Both the position numbers and the translations under genes were made by a program. A DNA stretch of 64,000 nucleotides from an uncultured Alphaproteobacteria bacterium (GTDB taxonomy: Bacteria; Pseudomonadota; Alphaproteobacteria; Rhizobiales; Rhizobiaceae): positions 1-64,000 of the forward strand of contig CAKMZB010000002.1 in assembly GCA_929200315.1 (NCBI GenBank), in the 5' to 3' direction. Of this stretch, positions 8,688-18,617 are shown in pieces. Position 1 is the stretch's first letter. Each line of letters begins with the position of its first letter. A model generated the notes under the pieces. That model was not told the origin of the DNA. It ran no database searches and was given only the letters and a program-made list of their open reading frames with translations.

Positions 8688-9248
8688 ATGACACGCTCAC
8701 TGGACGTTCTCATCACCCGCAATTTAACTCTGCGCCCACCCCTTGAGGTGGATGCCGAGGACATTGCGGAAGCTCTTGCTGATCCTGCTGTCTCCAGCAA
8801 TTTGAGCAATGCGCCACATCCCTACACACTGCAGGACGCCTATCGCTGGATTGAGCACAGCCGCACATCTGACGAGGCAGGCCTTGTTTATACAGCGCAC
8901 AAAGAGCGGCTGATCGGTGTCGTGCAGGTACATCTGCGCGATGAGGTGCCGACCCTCGGCTACTGGTTCCGTCCTGAGGTTTGGGGTCGGGGCTTTGCAA
9001 GCCAGGCAGCGCAGGCGGCATTGGCCTATGCCTTCCGGCATTTCGAAGCTGAGGCGGTCGCATCCTACGCCTACCAGGACAACCACGCTTCCCTGCGTGT
9101 GCTTGAAAAGCTTGGCTTCTCCCAAACAGGGGAGAGCACGCGGTTCAACCACGTTCGCGGGGAAGATGTTGCAGCCGTTGATGTGCGATTAACACGTGAG
9201 GCCTTTGAAGAACGCTTTGGCCCACTAGACGCGCAAGCCGCCGCCTGA
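8688..9248 (+). CDS. GNAT family N-acetyltransferase (RimJ/RimL type)
   Basis: The 186-residue protein opens with the usual RimJ/RimL pattern ITRNLTLRPPLEVDAEDIAEAL. It has the acetyl-CoA binding region around LGYWFRPEVWGRGFASQAAQ, with the R/Q-x-x-G-x-G/A-type turn, and a C-terminal YQDNHASLRVLEKLGFSQTG segment typical of this subfamily. Such enzymes acetylate alpha-amino groups of proteins or small amines with acetyl-CoA; the substrate cannot be read here. It lies between rpmA and obgE, an insertion often seen in alphaproteobacteria. Confidence 0.88.
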   Translation: MTRSLDVLITRNLTLRPPLEVDAEDIAEALADPAVSSNLSNAPHPYTLQDAYRWIEHSRTSDEAGLVYTAHKERLIGVVQVHLRDEVPTLGYWFRPEVWGRGFASQAAQAALAYAFRHFEAEAVASYAYQDNHASLRVLEKLGFSQTGESTRFNHVRGEDVAAVDVRLTREAFEERFGPLDAQAAA

Positions 9249-9272
9249 ACCAAGGCTCCCTCAGCCTCCTGC

Positions 9273-9299
9273 CCGCCAGCGCCGATATGGCGCTGGCGG
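9273..9299 (+). other. Perfect 11-bp hairpin between the acetyltransferase gene and obgE
   Basis: CCGCCAGCGCC at 9273-9283 and GGCGCTGGCGG at 9289-9299 form an exact stem around GATAT. There is no T-run after it, so it may be a Rho-assisted end or an RNA-stability element rather than an intrinsic terminator. Confidence 0.5.
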
Positions 9300-9337
9300 C
9301 GCAAAGGCCGTAAGTGAAGCCAGTCCCACCGCTCTAA

Positions 9338-10438
<1,101 letters not shown>

Positions 10439-10443
10439 AGCCC

Positions 10444-11601
10444 ATGGGCGCGCCCTCCGAAAATCCCCTGAAAGGCCACCGCCGGATTGTCGTGAAAATC
10501 GGCTCAGCCCTGCTGGTCGACCGCGAACACGGTCTGCGTCGCAAATGGCTGACTGCCCTTGCTGAGGACCTCGCCGTTCTCGCAGCCGATGGTGCCGAGA
10601 TCGTGCTTGTCTCCTCCGGTGCAATTGCCCTTGGCCGCTCGGTGCTCACAATGCCAGACCGCGCGCTGAAGCTTGATGAAGCCCAAGCCGCCGCGGCCGT
10701 CGGGCAGATTGCCCTTGCCGGAGCCTGGACCGGAGCGCTGGCTGGCCATGGCATGGTCGCCGCGCAGGTTCTGCTCACGCTGCGAGACACCGAAGGGGCG
10801 GGAAATCGCCGCGCCTATCTCAATGCCCGCGACACACTCCTTCAGCTTCTTGCCCGCAAAGCCGTGCCGGTGGTGAATGAGAACGACACGGTTGCCACCA
10901 GTGAGATCCGCTATGGTGACAATGACCGCCTTGCCGCCCGGGTCGCAACCATGGCGGGGGCGGATCTGCTCATTCTTCTTTCCGATATTGACGGCCTCTA
11001 TACCGCTCCCCCGGCGAGCAACCCGTCTGCAACCCTCGTGAAGCGTGTCAAAGCCATTACGCCGGCTATTGAGGCCATGGCTGGTGATGCGGGCTCACAC
11101 CTTTCGCGCGGGGGAATGGTGACGAAAATCGAAGCCGCACGCATCGCCACGGCGGCGGGCTGCGCCATGATCATTGCCTCGGGGCGTGAAAACCACCCGT
11201 TGCGCCGCCTTGCAGAGGATGACACTTGCACATTGTTTGACGCAAAGCCGGTGAAGGGTGCACGGAAAGCGTGGATATCCGGGCAACTCGCCCCTGCCGG
11301 AACGATCCAGGTCGATGCCGGGGCTGCCCGCGCTTTGAGTAGCGGCAAAAGCCTGCTGGCAGCCGGTATCCGCGACGTGATCGGTACGTTCCACCGCGGC
11401 GATGTGGTGGCCTTAGAAGGCCCGGACGGCGCGCTGGGTCACGGCCTCGTGGCCTATGATTCCGCCGATGCCGAGCGCATCAAGGGCCTTCGTGAAGAGG
11501 CAATTGCCGATGAGCTTGGCGGCAATGCCCGCTCCACCGTGGTCCATGCCGACAACATTGTGCTCGGTCATTCACGCGCAGGAGAAGCGACGCGCGGTTG
11601 A
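10444..11601 (+). CDS. proB: Glutamate 5-kinase
   Basis: ProB phosphorylates glutamate to glutamyl 5-phosphate, the first and feedback-regulated step of proline synthesis. The amino-acid kinase domain has [11 protein letters not shown] at the ATP site, [10 protein letters not shown], and [20 protein letters not shown] for substrate binding. A C-terminal PUA domain runs from about residue 285 ([20 protein letters not shown]) to the end. The 385-residue length matches the long AAK-plus-PUA form. It starts five bases after obgE and is followed by proA, so the pathway steps are co-transcribed. Confidence 0.95.
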   Translation: MGAPSENPLKGHRRIVVKIGSALLVDREHGLRRKWLTALAEDLAVLAADGAEIVLVSSGAIALGRSVLTMPDRALKLDEAQAAAAVGQIALAGAWTGALAGHGMVAAQVLLTLRDTEGAGNRRAYLNARDTLLQLLARKAVPVVNENDTVATSEIRYGDNDRLAARVATMAGADLLILLSDIDGLYTAPPASNPSATLVKRVKAITPAIEAMAGDAGSHLSRGGMVTKIEAARIATAAGCAMIIASGRENHPLRRLAEDDTCTLFDAKPVKGARKAWISGQLAPAGTIQVDAGAARALSSGKSLLAAGIRDVIGTFHRGDVVALEGPDGALGHGLVAYDSADAERIKGLREEAIADELGGNARSTVVHADNIVLGHSRAGEATRG

Positions 11602-11632
11602 TTCCATCCCCATGCGAGCGCAAAACAAAACC

Positions 11633-12919
11633 ATGTTGGACAAGACCTTAAACGACCCCGCCGCCCTCGCCGCTCATATGGCTGACATGGGCGCGCGCGC
11701 CCGCGTGGCGTCACAGAAGCTGGCAACGGCAAAGTCAGACCGCAAACACGCGGCGCTCATTGGCGCAGCGCAGGCCATTCGCGCCGGGGTCGATGATATT
11801 CTCAACGCAAACGCCATCGACATGGAAGAGGGGCGCGAGCGTGACCTTTCCGCTCCGATGATGGATCGGCTGAACTTAACCCGGGACCGCGTGCTCGACA
11901 TTGCAAATGCCGTTGCCGCGATCGCCAACTTGCCCGATCCGGTCGGCGCAGAGATCGCCAGATGGGATCGCCCGAACGGCCTCGACATTTCCCGCGTCCG
12001 CACGCCGCTCGGAGTCATCGGTGTTATCTATGAAAGCCGCCCGAATGTCACCGCCGATGCCGGAGCTCTTTGCCTCGCCGCGGGCAATGCTGTGATCCTG
12101 CGCGGCGGTTCCGATTCCATCCACTCCTCCCGCGCGATCCATGCCTGCATGGTGGAGGGACTTGCCAGCGCTGGTCTTCCCACCGACGCGATCCAACTTG
12201 TGGAAACCACCGACCGCACAGCGGTTGGTGAGATGCTTGCGGGCCTGTGCGGCAATATCGACGTCATTGTCCCCCGTGGTGGACGCAGCCTTGTCGAGCG
12301 CGTGCAGCGCGATGCCCGCGTGCCGGTCTTTGCTCATCTGGAAGGCCTCGTTCACATCTATGTCGACGCTTCTGCCGATCTCGATATGGCGGTGGAAATC
12401 GTGCTCGACGCAAAACTGCGCCGCACCTCCATTTGCGGGGCCGCGGAGACGTTGCTCATTGACCGCAATGATGTCGACCGGCTTGCCAAACCGTTGCTTG
12501 ATGCGCTCATTGCCAAAGGCTGCGAAGTGCGGGGCGACGAGGCAATCGCGAAGCTCTCGCCGCAAATCAAAGTCGCGACACAGGAAGACTGGTCGACGGA
12601 ATATCTCGACGCCATCATTTCTGCAGCCCTGGTCGACGGCGTGGGCGGAGCGATTGCGCATATCAACCGCTATTCCTCAAGTCATACGGACGCAGTTATT
12701 GCAGAAGATGCGGCGGTGGCCGAGCGCTTCCTCAACGAGCTGGACAGCGCAATCCTGCTCCACAACACTTCCACTCAATTTGCCGATGGCGGCGAGTTTG
12801 GCATGGGCGCGGAGATCGGCATTGCGACCGGCAAAATGCATGCCCGTGGTCCGGTGGGCGTGGAGCAACTCACTTCCTTCAAATATATTGTGCGTGGGTC
12901 CGGGCAGGTGCGGGGCTAG
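11633..12919 (+). CDS. proA: Gamma-glutamyl phosphate reductase
   Basis: ProA reduces glutamyl 5-phosphate with NADPH to glutamate semialdehyde, which cyclises toward proline. It belongs to the aldehyde dehydrogenase superfamily. The catalytic cysteine lies in [13 protein letters not shown], the substrate region includes [18 protein letters not shown], and the C-terminal [20 protein letters not shown] is strongly conserved. The ATG at 11633 gives 428 residues, in the normal range. An in-frame ATG at 11612 is possible, and neither has a clear Shine-Dalgarno. The frame open upstream to 11456 only overlaps proB. Confidence 0.95.
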   Translation: MLDKTLNDPAALAAHMADMGARARVASQKLATAKSDRKHAALIGAAQAIRAGVDDILNANAIDMEEGRERDLSAPMMDRLNLTRDRVLDIANAVAAIANLPDPVGAEIARWDRPNGLDISRVRTPLGVIGVIYESRPNVTADAGALCLAAGNAVILRGGSDSIHSSRAIHACMVEGLASAGLPTDAIQLVETTDRTAVGEMLAGLCGNIDVIVPRGGRSLVERVQRDARVPVFAHLEGLVHIYVDASADLDMAVEIVLDAKLRRTSICGAAETLLIDRNDVDRLAKPLLDALIAKGCEVRGDEAIAKLSPQIKVATQEDWSTEYLDAIISAALVDGVGGAIAHINRYSSSHTDAVIAEDAAVAERFLNELDSAILLHNTSTQFADGGEFGMGAEIGIATGKMHARGPVGVEQLTSFKYIVRGSGQVRG

Positions 12920-12946
12920 CGGCCTCGCCACGCTGCCAGTCGCTCC

Positions 12947-13576
12947 ATGGGTGATCCTTCCACCACTATCCCACGCCGCTTCACCCGTATTCCGCAGGCC
13001 TATCGCGGAGAGCGGATCGGCCTCTTTGGCGGCTCTTTCAACCCGCCTCATGAGGGGCATCTACATGTTGCCGAACAGGCTTTGCGCCGCTTGCAGCTCG
13101 ACCGGGTCTGGTGGCTCGTCACCCCGGGCAATCCGCTGAAGGACACAGGCATTCTTGCCCCCCTCGCAGAGCGCCTTGCCGCCTGTGAGGAGCTGGCGAG
13201 AGACCGTCGCATGGTGGTGAGTGCGCTGGAGCTTGGCCTCACGACGCGCTTCACCGCCGATACGCTGCACCACATCACGATGCGGCATCCGGGAACCGAT
13301 TTTGTCTGGGTCATGGGGGCTGACAATCTGGGCCAATTCCACCGCTGGGACCGCTGGCGTGCGATCGCCAACCTGCTCCCCATCGCGGTTGTGGATCGTC
13401 CCGGCTCCACCATGGCGCTGCACAATGCGCCCGCAGCTGAAGCGCTTGCCCGCTTCCGTATCGATGAGGATGACAGCTCACTTTTGGCCAGCAAAAGCCC
13501 ACCGGCCTGGACCTTTCTCCATGGGCCGCGTAATGCCCTCTCTTCCACCGCTTTGAGGGCAGGTGACGCCAGTTGA
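12947..13576 (+). CDS. nadD: Nicotinate-nucleotide adenylyltransferase
   Basis: NadD joins ATP to nicotinate mononucleotide to make deamido-NAD, a late step of NAD synthesis. The nucleotidyltransferase signature is GLFGGSFNPPHEGHLHVA near residue 25, with the HxGH motif. The middle has VWVMGADNLGQFHRW, typical of NadD, and the C-terminus has SSTALR, matching the ISSTxIR phosphate-binding motif. The length of 209 residues is usual. It follows proA with a 27-base gap, and rsfS and rlmH come next, the classical nadD-rsfS-rlmH order. Confidence 0.95.
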   Translation: MGDPSTTIPRRFTRIPQAYRGERIGLFGGSFNPPHEGHLHVAEQALRRLQLDRVWWLVTPGNPLKDTGILAPLAERLAACEELARDRRMVVSALELGLTTRFTADTLHHITMRHPGTDFVWVMGADNLGQFHRWDRWRAIANLLPIAVVDRPGSTMALHNAPAAEALARFRIDEDDSSLLASKSPPAWTFLHGPRNALSSTALRAGDAS

Positions 13577-13599
13577 TAGAGCGCCCTCAAACCACTTTG

Positions 13600-13629
13600 T
13601 TGATCCTGACACATAACGCGGTCTATGAT
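13600..13629 (+). promoter_or_regulatory. Promoter candidate for rsfS-rlmH
   Basis: TTGATC at 13600-13605 and TATGAT at 13624-13629 have an 18-base spacer. The expected transcription start is about 25 bases before the rsfS ATG. This would give rsfS-rlmH their own promoter besides read-through from nadD. Confidence 0.5.
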
Positions 13630-13659
13630 TTGCACAGTGCAAAGTGATTTGCGCTGCAA

Positions 13660-14145
13660 ATGGCCCCAAGTTCGTCAGGTGCCGCAACGTGCAACCAAAG
13701 AGGTTTAACCCTGAACGCACAGACCCAAGCGCTTTCCAAAGGCGCAACCAAGCCCGCTCCGACCAGTGCCTATGGTTCTGAAGGGAGCAAGCCGCGGGAT
13801 CTCCTCGGCACCATTCTTTCCAGCCTTGATGACGCCAAGGCGGAAGACATCACTCACATCGACATTGCCGGTAAGTCTGCCGTTGCCGATCACCTGGTGA
13901 TCACAAGCGGCCGGTCCCACCGCCACGTCAATGCCGTCTCCGACAGGTTGCTGCGCGATCTGAAGAATGGCGGCTACGGTTCCCCCCGCGTGGAGGGCAT
14001 GCCGGCGTGCGACTGGGTGCTGATGGATACAGGCGACGTCATCGTCCACATTTTCCGACCGGAAGTTCGCGATTTCTACAATCTCGAAAAAATGTGGCTG
14101 CAAGTGGCTAACGGCGAGGCGGGCGACAATCCTCTCGACGCCTAG
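13660..14145 (+). CDS. rsfS: Ribosomal silencing factor RsfS
   Basis: RsfS (DUF143/Iojap) binds L14 on the 50S subunit and stops it joining the 30S when nutrients fall. The core starts at about residue 46 with LLGTILSSLDDAKAEDITHIDI and includes HLVITSGRSHRHVNAVSDRL and a C-terminal DVIVHIFRPEVRDFYNLEKMW. The protein has 161 residues, so about 40 residues of alanine- and serine-rich N-terminal sequence precede the domain. The ATG at 13660 has no good Shine-Dalgarno. A better site (AGAGG) precedes an in-frame CTG at about 13711, so the true start could be a rare CTG that gives a shorter protein. Confidence 0.9.
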   Translation: MAPSSSGAATCNQRGLTLNAQTQALSKGATKPAPTSAYGSEGSKPRDLLGTILSSLDDAKAEDITHIDIAGKSAVADHLVITSGRSHRHVNAVSDRLLRDLKNGGYGSPRVEGMPACDWVLMDTGDVIVHIFRPEVRDFYNLEKMWLQVANGEAGDNPLDA

Positions 14146-14156
14146 GTAACGCATTT

Positions 14157-14636
14157 ATGCGTGCCATCTGTCTGGCCATTGGCCGGCTAAAGGCCGGGCC
14201 CGAGCGTGAGCTTGTTGAGCGCTATTGTCAGCGCCTGACTTCCGGTGGGCGCGCTGTGGGTCTGGCCGGGGTCGATCTGGTCGAATTGCCGGAGAGCCGT
14301 GCTGCAAGCGCACAGGCCCGCAAGAGCGACGAGGCCGAGCGCATGGCAGCGCGGGTGTCGCAGGGTGCAACGCTCATCATATTTGACGAGCGTGGACGGG
14401 CTATCGACAGCGCAAAATTTGCATCCATCGTGCAAGACACAACCGAAAGCGCTTCCGATCTCGTTTTGGCAATTGGTGGGCCGGATGGGTTTGACGAGAC
14501 CTTCCGCAAGAGTGCACAGCACGTTGTTTCCTTCGGCCAACTCACCATGCCCCACCAATTGGTACGCGGGCTGGTTCTGGAGCAGCTTTACCGGGCAACG
14601 ACGATCCTGACGGGTCATCCCTATCACCGCTCGTGA
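14157..14636 (+). CDS. rlmH: 23S rRNA (pseudouridine1915-N3)-methyltransferase RlmH
   Basis: RlmH methylates pseudouridine 1915 in helix 69 of 23S rRNA on the assembled ribosome, using S-adenosylmethionine. It is a minimal SPOUT methyltransferase. The conserved parts are LVLAIGGPDGFDETF, forming the SAM-binding knot, and the C-terminal QLTMPHQLVRGLVLEQLYRA followed by HPYHR, the family ending. It has 159 residues, as expected. It is 11 bases downstream of rsfS, in the standard order. Confidence 0.96.
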   Translation: MRAICLAIGRLKAGPERELVERYCQRLTSGGRAVGLAGVDLVELPESRAASAQARKSDEAERMAARVSQGATLIIFDERGRAIDSAKFASIVQDTTESASDLVLAIGGPDGFDETFRKSAQHVVSFGQLTMPHQLVRGLVLEQLYRATTILTGHPYHRS

Positions 14637-14670
14637 AAGGTTCGCCCCGACCACGCCCCATTCGCGCTGG

Positions 14671-14701
14671 TTAATGACCCGTTAACGCCCCGGCCTATAG
14701 G
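14671..14701 (+). promoter_or_regulatory. CtrA-type promoter (TTAA-N7-TTAA with -10 element)
   Basis: TTAA at 14671-14674 and TTAA at 14682-14685 are separated by exactly seven bases, the full binding motif of the alphaproteobacterial cell-cycle regulator CtrA. The right half lies in the -35 region of a -10-like TATAGG at 14696-14701. The next gene, an EnvC-like murein hydrolase activator, starts at 14732. Motif and spacing are seen directly; control by CtrA is inferred. Confidence 0.6.
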
Positions 14702-14731
14702 CTCAAACGGACCCGAAACCCCGCATTCGCC

Positions 14732-16168
14732 ATGCTCTCTTCCGCCCCAATACACCTGTTAAGCAGCTTGGTGATCGCAGCCTCCATGGCCGCGTTCACC
14801 CCTCCCGTGCAAGCCATCGCGCAAACCGCGCCTGTGGCAACGACGGCGCAGGAAAAGGCGGAACGTGAGGAGCGCCTTCGCGAAGTAAACCGCGTGCTGC
14901 GGGAAACACGTGCGCGGCGTGAAAAACTCAACAAGGAAATGGCTGACCTCGGCAAAGATATTGGCTCCATCAACCGTGTTCTGGTGGAAACCACCCGCCG
15001 GGCACAGGCGCTCGAAGGCGCTGTGGCAGAGACCGAAACCCGACTTGAGCAACTTGGCGAGAAAGAAGAGGCAATCCTCGTGCCGCTCAACCGCAAGCGC
15101 GGTGTGATGATGGAAGTGCTCGCCGCACTGCAGCGGGTCGGCGAAAACCCGCCCCCTGCCTTGCTGATCTCACCAGACGATGCTCTTTCCTCCGTCCACA
15201 GTGCGCTGCTGCTCGGCGCTGTCGTGCCGCAATTGCGTGAGCAATCTGCATCACTTCGCCTTGAACTGCGCGCGCTTTCTGTCACGCGAGCCAGTATTGA
15301 TACGCACAAGGCACAGCTTGCCGAGCAGTTGAATGATCTTGCCGAAGATGAAGAGCGCCTCACTCGTCTCGTTGCTGAAAAAGAAGCAATTATTGATGAA
15401 ACGCAGGCGCAGGCTAACGCCGATGCAAAGGCGGTGAAAGACCTTGCAGCGGAGGCAGAGACCCTTTCCGATCTCATCGCGGGTCTCGATTCCGCCCTTG
15501 ATGATGCCGCCCGCACCGCAGAAGCCGCCCGTACCGCTGACGCTGAGCGGCAACGGGAAGAGGCTGCACGCCTCGCCAAGGCGCGGGAAGCTCTTGCCCG
15601 CCAGAGCCCCGGAGACCGGCCCGGCATGCTTTCTGCTGCACTCGACCCGGCGCGGCAGGAGCCAGCGATACCGTTTGCCAGAGCAGAAGGCCTTTTGCCC
15701 CGCCCAGTGCAGGGAGTGGAGCTCTATGATTTTGGTGCACCATTGCCGACCGGTCCTCGCCGGGCGCTGGAACCAGCTCCCAACATCGCCATCACCACCC
15801 GCCCCAACGCCCGGGTGCGGGCACCGGCAGATGGCTGGGTCATCTATGCCGGCCCCTTCCGTTCCTATGGCACTGTCCTCATTTTGAACGCAGGCGGCGG
15901 CTACAACATCGTTCTGTCCGGGTTGCGGCAGGCTGATGTGCTGCCCGGGCGATTCGTGGTTGCCGGGGAACCGGTGGGACGAATGAGCGCGCGCAGACCC
16001 GCGCGCGCAACTGTGATCGGTCAGGGCGTTGCTTCCCTTGGTGGCGACCGTCCTGTGCTGTATGTTGAGTTTCGAAAAGACGGCAAGCCCGTCAATCCTG
16101 CGCCATGGTGGTCTAACACAGGCGATGTAAATCTGGCGGCGGCAAGCGCTGGTGCTAATCTGGAATAG
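14732..16168 (+). CDS. Murein hydrolase activator EnvC family protein, degenerate M23 domain
   Basis: An N-terminal signal peptide (SLVIAASMAAFTPPVQA) suggests export to the periplasm. Long coiled-coil stretches rich in Glu, Arg and Leu span roughly residues 45-285. The C-terminal LytM/M23-like domain begins near residue 345 (NARVRAPADGWVIYAGPF). In active M23 peptidases the conserved positions read H-G and LHFE. Here they read LNAGGGYN and LYVEFR, so zinc ligands are missing, as in EnvC, which activates amidases instead of cutting peptidoglycan. The 478-residue length fits. It is followed 35 bases later by ctpA, a common alphaproteobacterial pair, and is preceded by a CtrA-type promoter. Confidence 0.9.
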   Translation: MLSSAPIHLLSSLVIAASMAAFTPPVQAIAQTAPVATTAQEKAEREERLREVNRVLRETRARREKLNKEMADLGKDIGSINRVLVETTRRAQALEGAVAETETRLEQLGEKEEAILVPLNRKRGVMMEVLAALQRVGENPPPALLISPDDALSSVHSALLLGAVVPQLREQSASLRLELRALSVTRASIDTHKAQLAEQLNDLAEDEERLTRLVAEKEAIIDETQAQANADAKAVKDLAAEAETLSDLIAGLDSALDDAARTAEAARTADAERQREEAARLAKAREALARQSPGDRPGMLSAALDPARQEPAIPFARAEGLLPRPVQGVELYDFGAPLPTGPRRALEPAPNIAITTRPNARVRAPADGWVIYAGPFRSYGTVLILNAGGGYNIVLSGLRQADVLPGRFVVAGEPVGRMSARRPARATVIGQGVASLGGDRPVLYVEFRKDGKPVNPAPWWSNTGDVNLAAASAGANLE

Positions 16169-16203
16169 GGTGCGGCGGTTAAACGCCTCCGCGTAAGGAA
16201 GAC

Positions 16204-17559
16204 ATGATGTTGCGCAGAATTTCCATGCTGATGGCCGGGGCCGCTTTCGGAGCCGCCGCGATCATTGCGGTGCAAGCGGGAACCGCCAGCCTGACCTCCA
16301 AGGCAGATGCGGCAGGTTCGGAGACCTATCGTCAGCTGGATATTTTTGGCGATATTTTTGAGCGCGTGCGCTCACAATATGTCACCGAACCGGAGGAGCA
16401 GAAGCTCATCAAGGCCGCCATCAATGGTATGTTGCGCGATCTCGATCCGCACTCCTCCTATCTCGACCTTAAAGAATCCAACCAGATGCGCACGTCCACC
16501 ACCGGGAAGTTCGGTGGTCTTGGCATTGAAGTGACGATGGAAAATGAACTGGTGAAGGTCATCGCTCCGATGGACGGAACCCCGGCATCCAAGGCTGGCG
16601 TACTGGCCGGTGATCTCGTCTCGCAAATCGATGGTGAGAATGTGCGCGGCCTTTCGCTTCAGGAAGCTGTCGAGAAAATGCGCGGTCTGGTGGACACGCC
16701 CATCGTGCTAACCATCCTGCGCGAAGGGGCTGACAAACCGCTGGAGATCACGATCGTTCGTGACATCATCACGGTTCAGTCTGTCAAACACCGCGTTGAA
16801 GGTGGCGATGTTGGCGTTTTGGACATTAACGGCTTTACCGAACAGACCTATCCGGGCCTTACCGACGCGATCAGCGCGATCCGTGAAGAGGTGAAGGATG
16901 ATGAGCTGAAGGGCTACATCATTGATCTGCGCCTTAATCCAGGCGGCCTTTTGCCCCAGGCGATCCGCGTGTCTGACGCTTTCCTCGACCGTGGTGAGAT
17001 TGTTTCCACCCGTGGTCGGGATAAGAACCGCGTGTCTCGCGATTCTGCAACGCCGGGCGATCAAACCCGTGGCAAGCCGATCATCGTGCTGATGAATGGC
17101 GGTTCGGCTTCGGCTTCAGAAATTGTTGCCGGCGCCTTGCAGGACCACCGCCGCGCTACGATCCTTGGCACACGTTCCTTCGGTAAAGGCTCGGTCCAAA
17201 CCATCATCCCGCTTGGTGAAAACGGTGCGCTGCGCCTCACGACGGCGCTCTATTATACACCATCTGGTTGTTCCATTCAGGGCAAGGGCATCGATCCCGA
17301 TATCCGCATCACCCAGCCGCTTCCAGAAGAGCTGCAAGGTCGGGTTGAGGCGCGGGGCGAATCCTCGCTGCGCAACTCCATTGAAGGTGAGGCACAGGAC
17401 GATTCCGGTTCCGGCTCCTTCGCCTATGTGCCGCCAGAGACGGAAGACGATCTCCAGCTTCAGGCTGCCCTGCGCTTGCTGCGCGGCGAAGATACGAACG
17501 AAGCCTTCCCGCCCAACAAGGAAGACCTGCCCACCGGTGCAAGCTGCAAGCGGGCATAG
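16204..17559 (+). CDS. ctpA: Carboxy-terminal processing protease (S41 family)
   Basis: This periplasmic serine protease trims C-termini of envelope proteins and may control peptidoglycan enzymes. A signal or anchor sequence occupies the first 25 residues (MLMAGAAFGAAAIIAVQAG). A PDZ domain follows (GGLGIEVTMENELVKVIAPM to about residue 190). The peptidase domain contains the nucleophile region MNGGSASASEIVAGAL and the general-base lysine in RSFGKGSVQT. The length of 451 residues is typical of CtpA. An AAGGAAG site precedes the ATG. The EnvC-like gene directly upstream suggests a shared job in cell-wall remodelling. Confidence 0.95.
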   Translation: MMLRRISMLMAGAAFGAAAIIAVQAGTASLTSKADAAGSETYRQLDIFGDIFERVRSQYVTEPEEQKLIKAAINGMLRDLDPHSSYLDLKESNQMRTSTTGKFGGLGIEVTMENELVKVIAPMDGTPASKAGVLAGDLVSQIDGENVRGLSLQEAVEKMRGLVDTPIVLTILREGADKPLEITIVRDIITVQSVKHRVEGGDVGVLDINGFTEQTYPGLTDAISAIREEVKDDELKGYIIDLRLNPGGLLPQAIRVSDAFLDRGEIVSTRGRDKNRVSRDSATPGDQTRGKPIIVLMNGGSASASEIVAGALQDHRRATILGTRSFGKGSVQTIIPLGENGALRLTTALYYTPSGCSIQGKGIDPDIRITQPLPEELQGRVEARGESSLRNSIEGEAQDDSGSGSFAYVPPETEDDLQLQAALRLLRGEDTNEAFPPNKEDLPTGASCKRA

Positions 17560-17592
17560 CAGCCCGCTAGGCTGAGCGCCCGTGAGTTGTCT

Positions 17593-18093
17593 ATGAGCGA
17601 TCTTCCCTACCGCCCCTGTGTCGGTGTCATGGTGATCAACCGTGATGGCGAAGTATGGATGGGTCACCGCCCTACGCGCGAGGGCGACGAGCTGCGCGCA
17701 AACGACAAGCGCTGGCAGATGCCCCAAGGCGGCGTCGACAAGGACGAAGATCCCTTCGACGCTGCAAAACGTGAATTGTGGGAGGAGACGGGCGTCACGT
17801 CCGCCACCCTGCTTGGGCAAACGCCTGACTGGCTAACCTATGATCTGCCAAGCGAGCTCATTGGCACGGCGCTGAAGGGCAAATATCGCGGGCAAAAACA
17901 ACTCTGGTACGCCTTCCGCTTTGAGGGTGCGGAGACCGAGATCAACATTTCGGATCCGCCCGACGGCGCACCAATAGAATTCGATGCTTGGGAATGGGTA
18001 CCGGTGGATGAGGTTCCGGGCCGGATCGTGGAATTCAAACGCTCCGTCTATGACGAAGTGGTTCGCCAGTTCCGGTCGCTCTGCGTGCAATAG
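17593..18093 (+). CDS. rppH: RNA pyrophosphohydrolase (Nudix)
   Basis: RppH removes pyrophosphate from the 5' end of mRNAs, which opens them to decay, and can also hydrolyse dinucleoside polyphosphates. The Nudix box is complete: G at GGVDKDED, then seven residues, then RELWEETGV. Flanking segments YRPCVGVMVINRDGEVWMG and RWQMPQGGVD are typical of RppH. I use the ATG at 17593 (166 residues); a TTG six bases upstream is in frame. The gene ends 63 bases before the convergent atpC stop codon. Confidence 0.94.
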   Translation: MSDLPYRPCVGVMVINRDGEVWMGHRPTREGDELRANDKRWQMPQGGVDKDEDPFDAAKRELWEETGVTSATLLGQTPDWLTYDLPSELIGTALKGKYRGQKQLWYAFRFEGAETEINISDPPDGAPIEFDAWEWVPVDEVPGRIVEFKRSVYDEVVRQFRSLCVQ

Positions 18094-18156
18094 CCAGCAA
18101 AAGTTGCCCGTCTGTGTTTTCAGACAATCGCATGAATTTGCTGTGTTGGCGCAGCC

Positions 18157-18573
18157 CTATGCGGGCAGGAGCGTCGGCTCCAGATGGTTGAGCTGGTCAA
18201 GATAGGTGCGCGCATTGGCGGCCTTCTCTTCATCGCCGGCCTTATGGTGGGCTTCGTAGTCCGACTGGGCGATGGCACGTTGTTCCTCAAAAACCTCACG
18301 GGTCAGTTCGGCGCGGGGCAAGGCAAATTCTGCCAGAATCGTCACGGCGTTCGGCGTGATATCAGCAAAACCGCCGCGCACGAAATATTCGTCCTTTGAT
18401 CCATCGGCGAGAGTCGCTTCGACATAGCCGGGGCGCAGGCCGGTCATGACCGGGGCGTGGTTGCCCATAACGCCCATGTCACCATCGGCGCCGGGCAATG
18501 TCACCATGCTGGCTTCGTTTGAAAGAAGCAGCTTTTCCGGGCTCACAAGCTCAAAGGTGAAGGTCTCGGCCAT
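18157..18573 (-). CDS. atpC: ATP synthase F1 epsilon subunit
   Basis: Epsilon sits in the central stalk with gamma and couples rotation to catalysis; it can also inhibit ATP hydrolysis. The N-terminal beta-barrel has FTFELVSPEKLLLSNEASMV and DGDMGVMGNHAPVMTGLRPG, which are diagnostic. The C-terminal helical part contains AQSDYEAHHKAGDEEKAANA. The 138-residue length is usual. It is the last gene of the leftward atpHAGDC operon, separated from atpD by a small YHS-like gene. Confidence 0.96.
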   Translation of the reverse strand: MAETFTFELVSPEKLLLSNEASMVTLPGADGDMGVMGNHAPVMTGLRPGYVEATLADGSKDEYFVRGGFADITPNAVTILAEFALPRAELTREVFEEQRAIAQSDYEAHHKAGDEEKAANARTYLDQLNHLEPTLLPA

Positions 18574-18617
18574 GTCGGTTTCGTCCTGTCGTCAACGGGT
18601 CGGTGGGCGTTGCGGCC

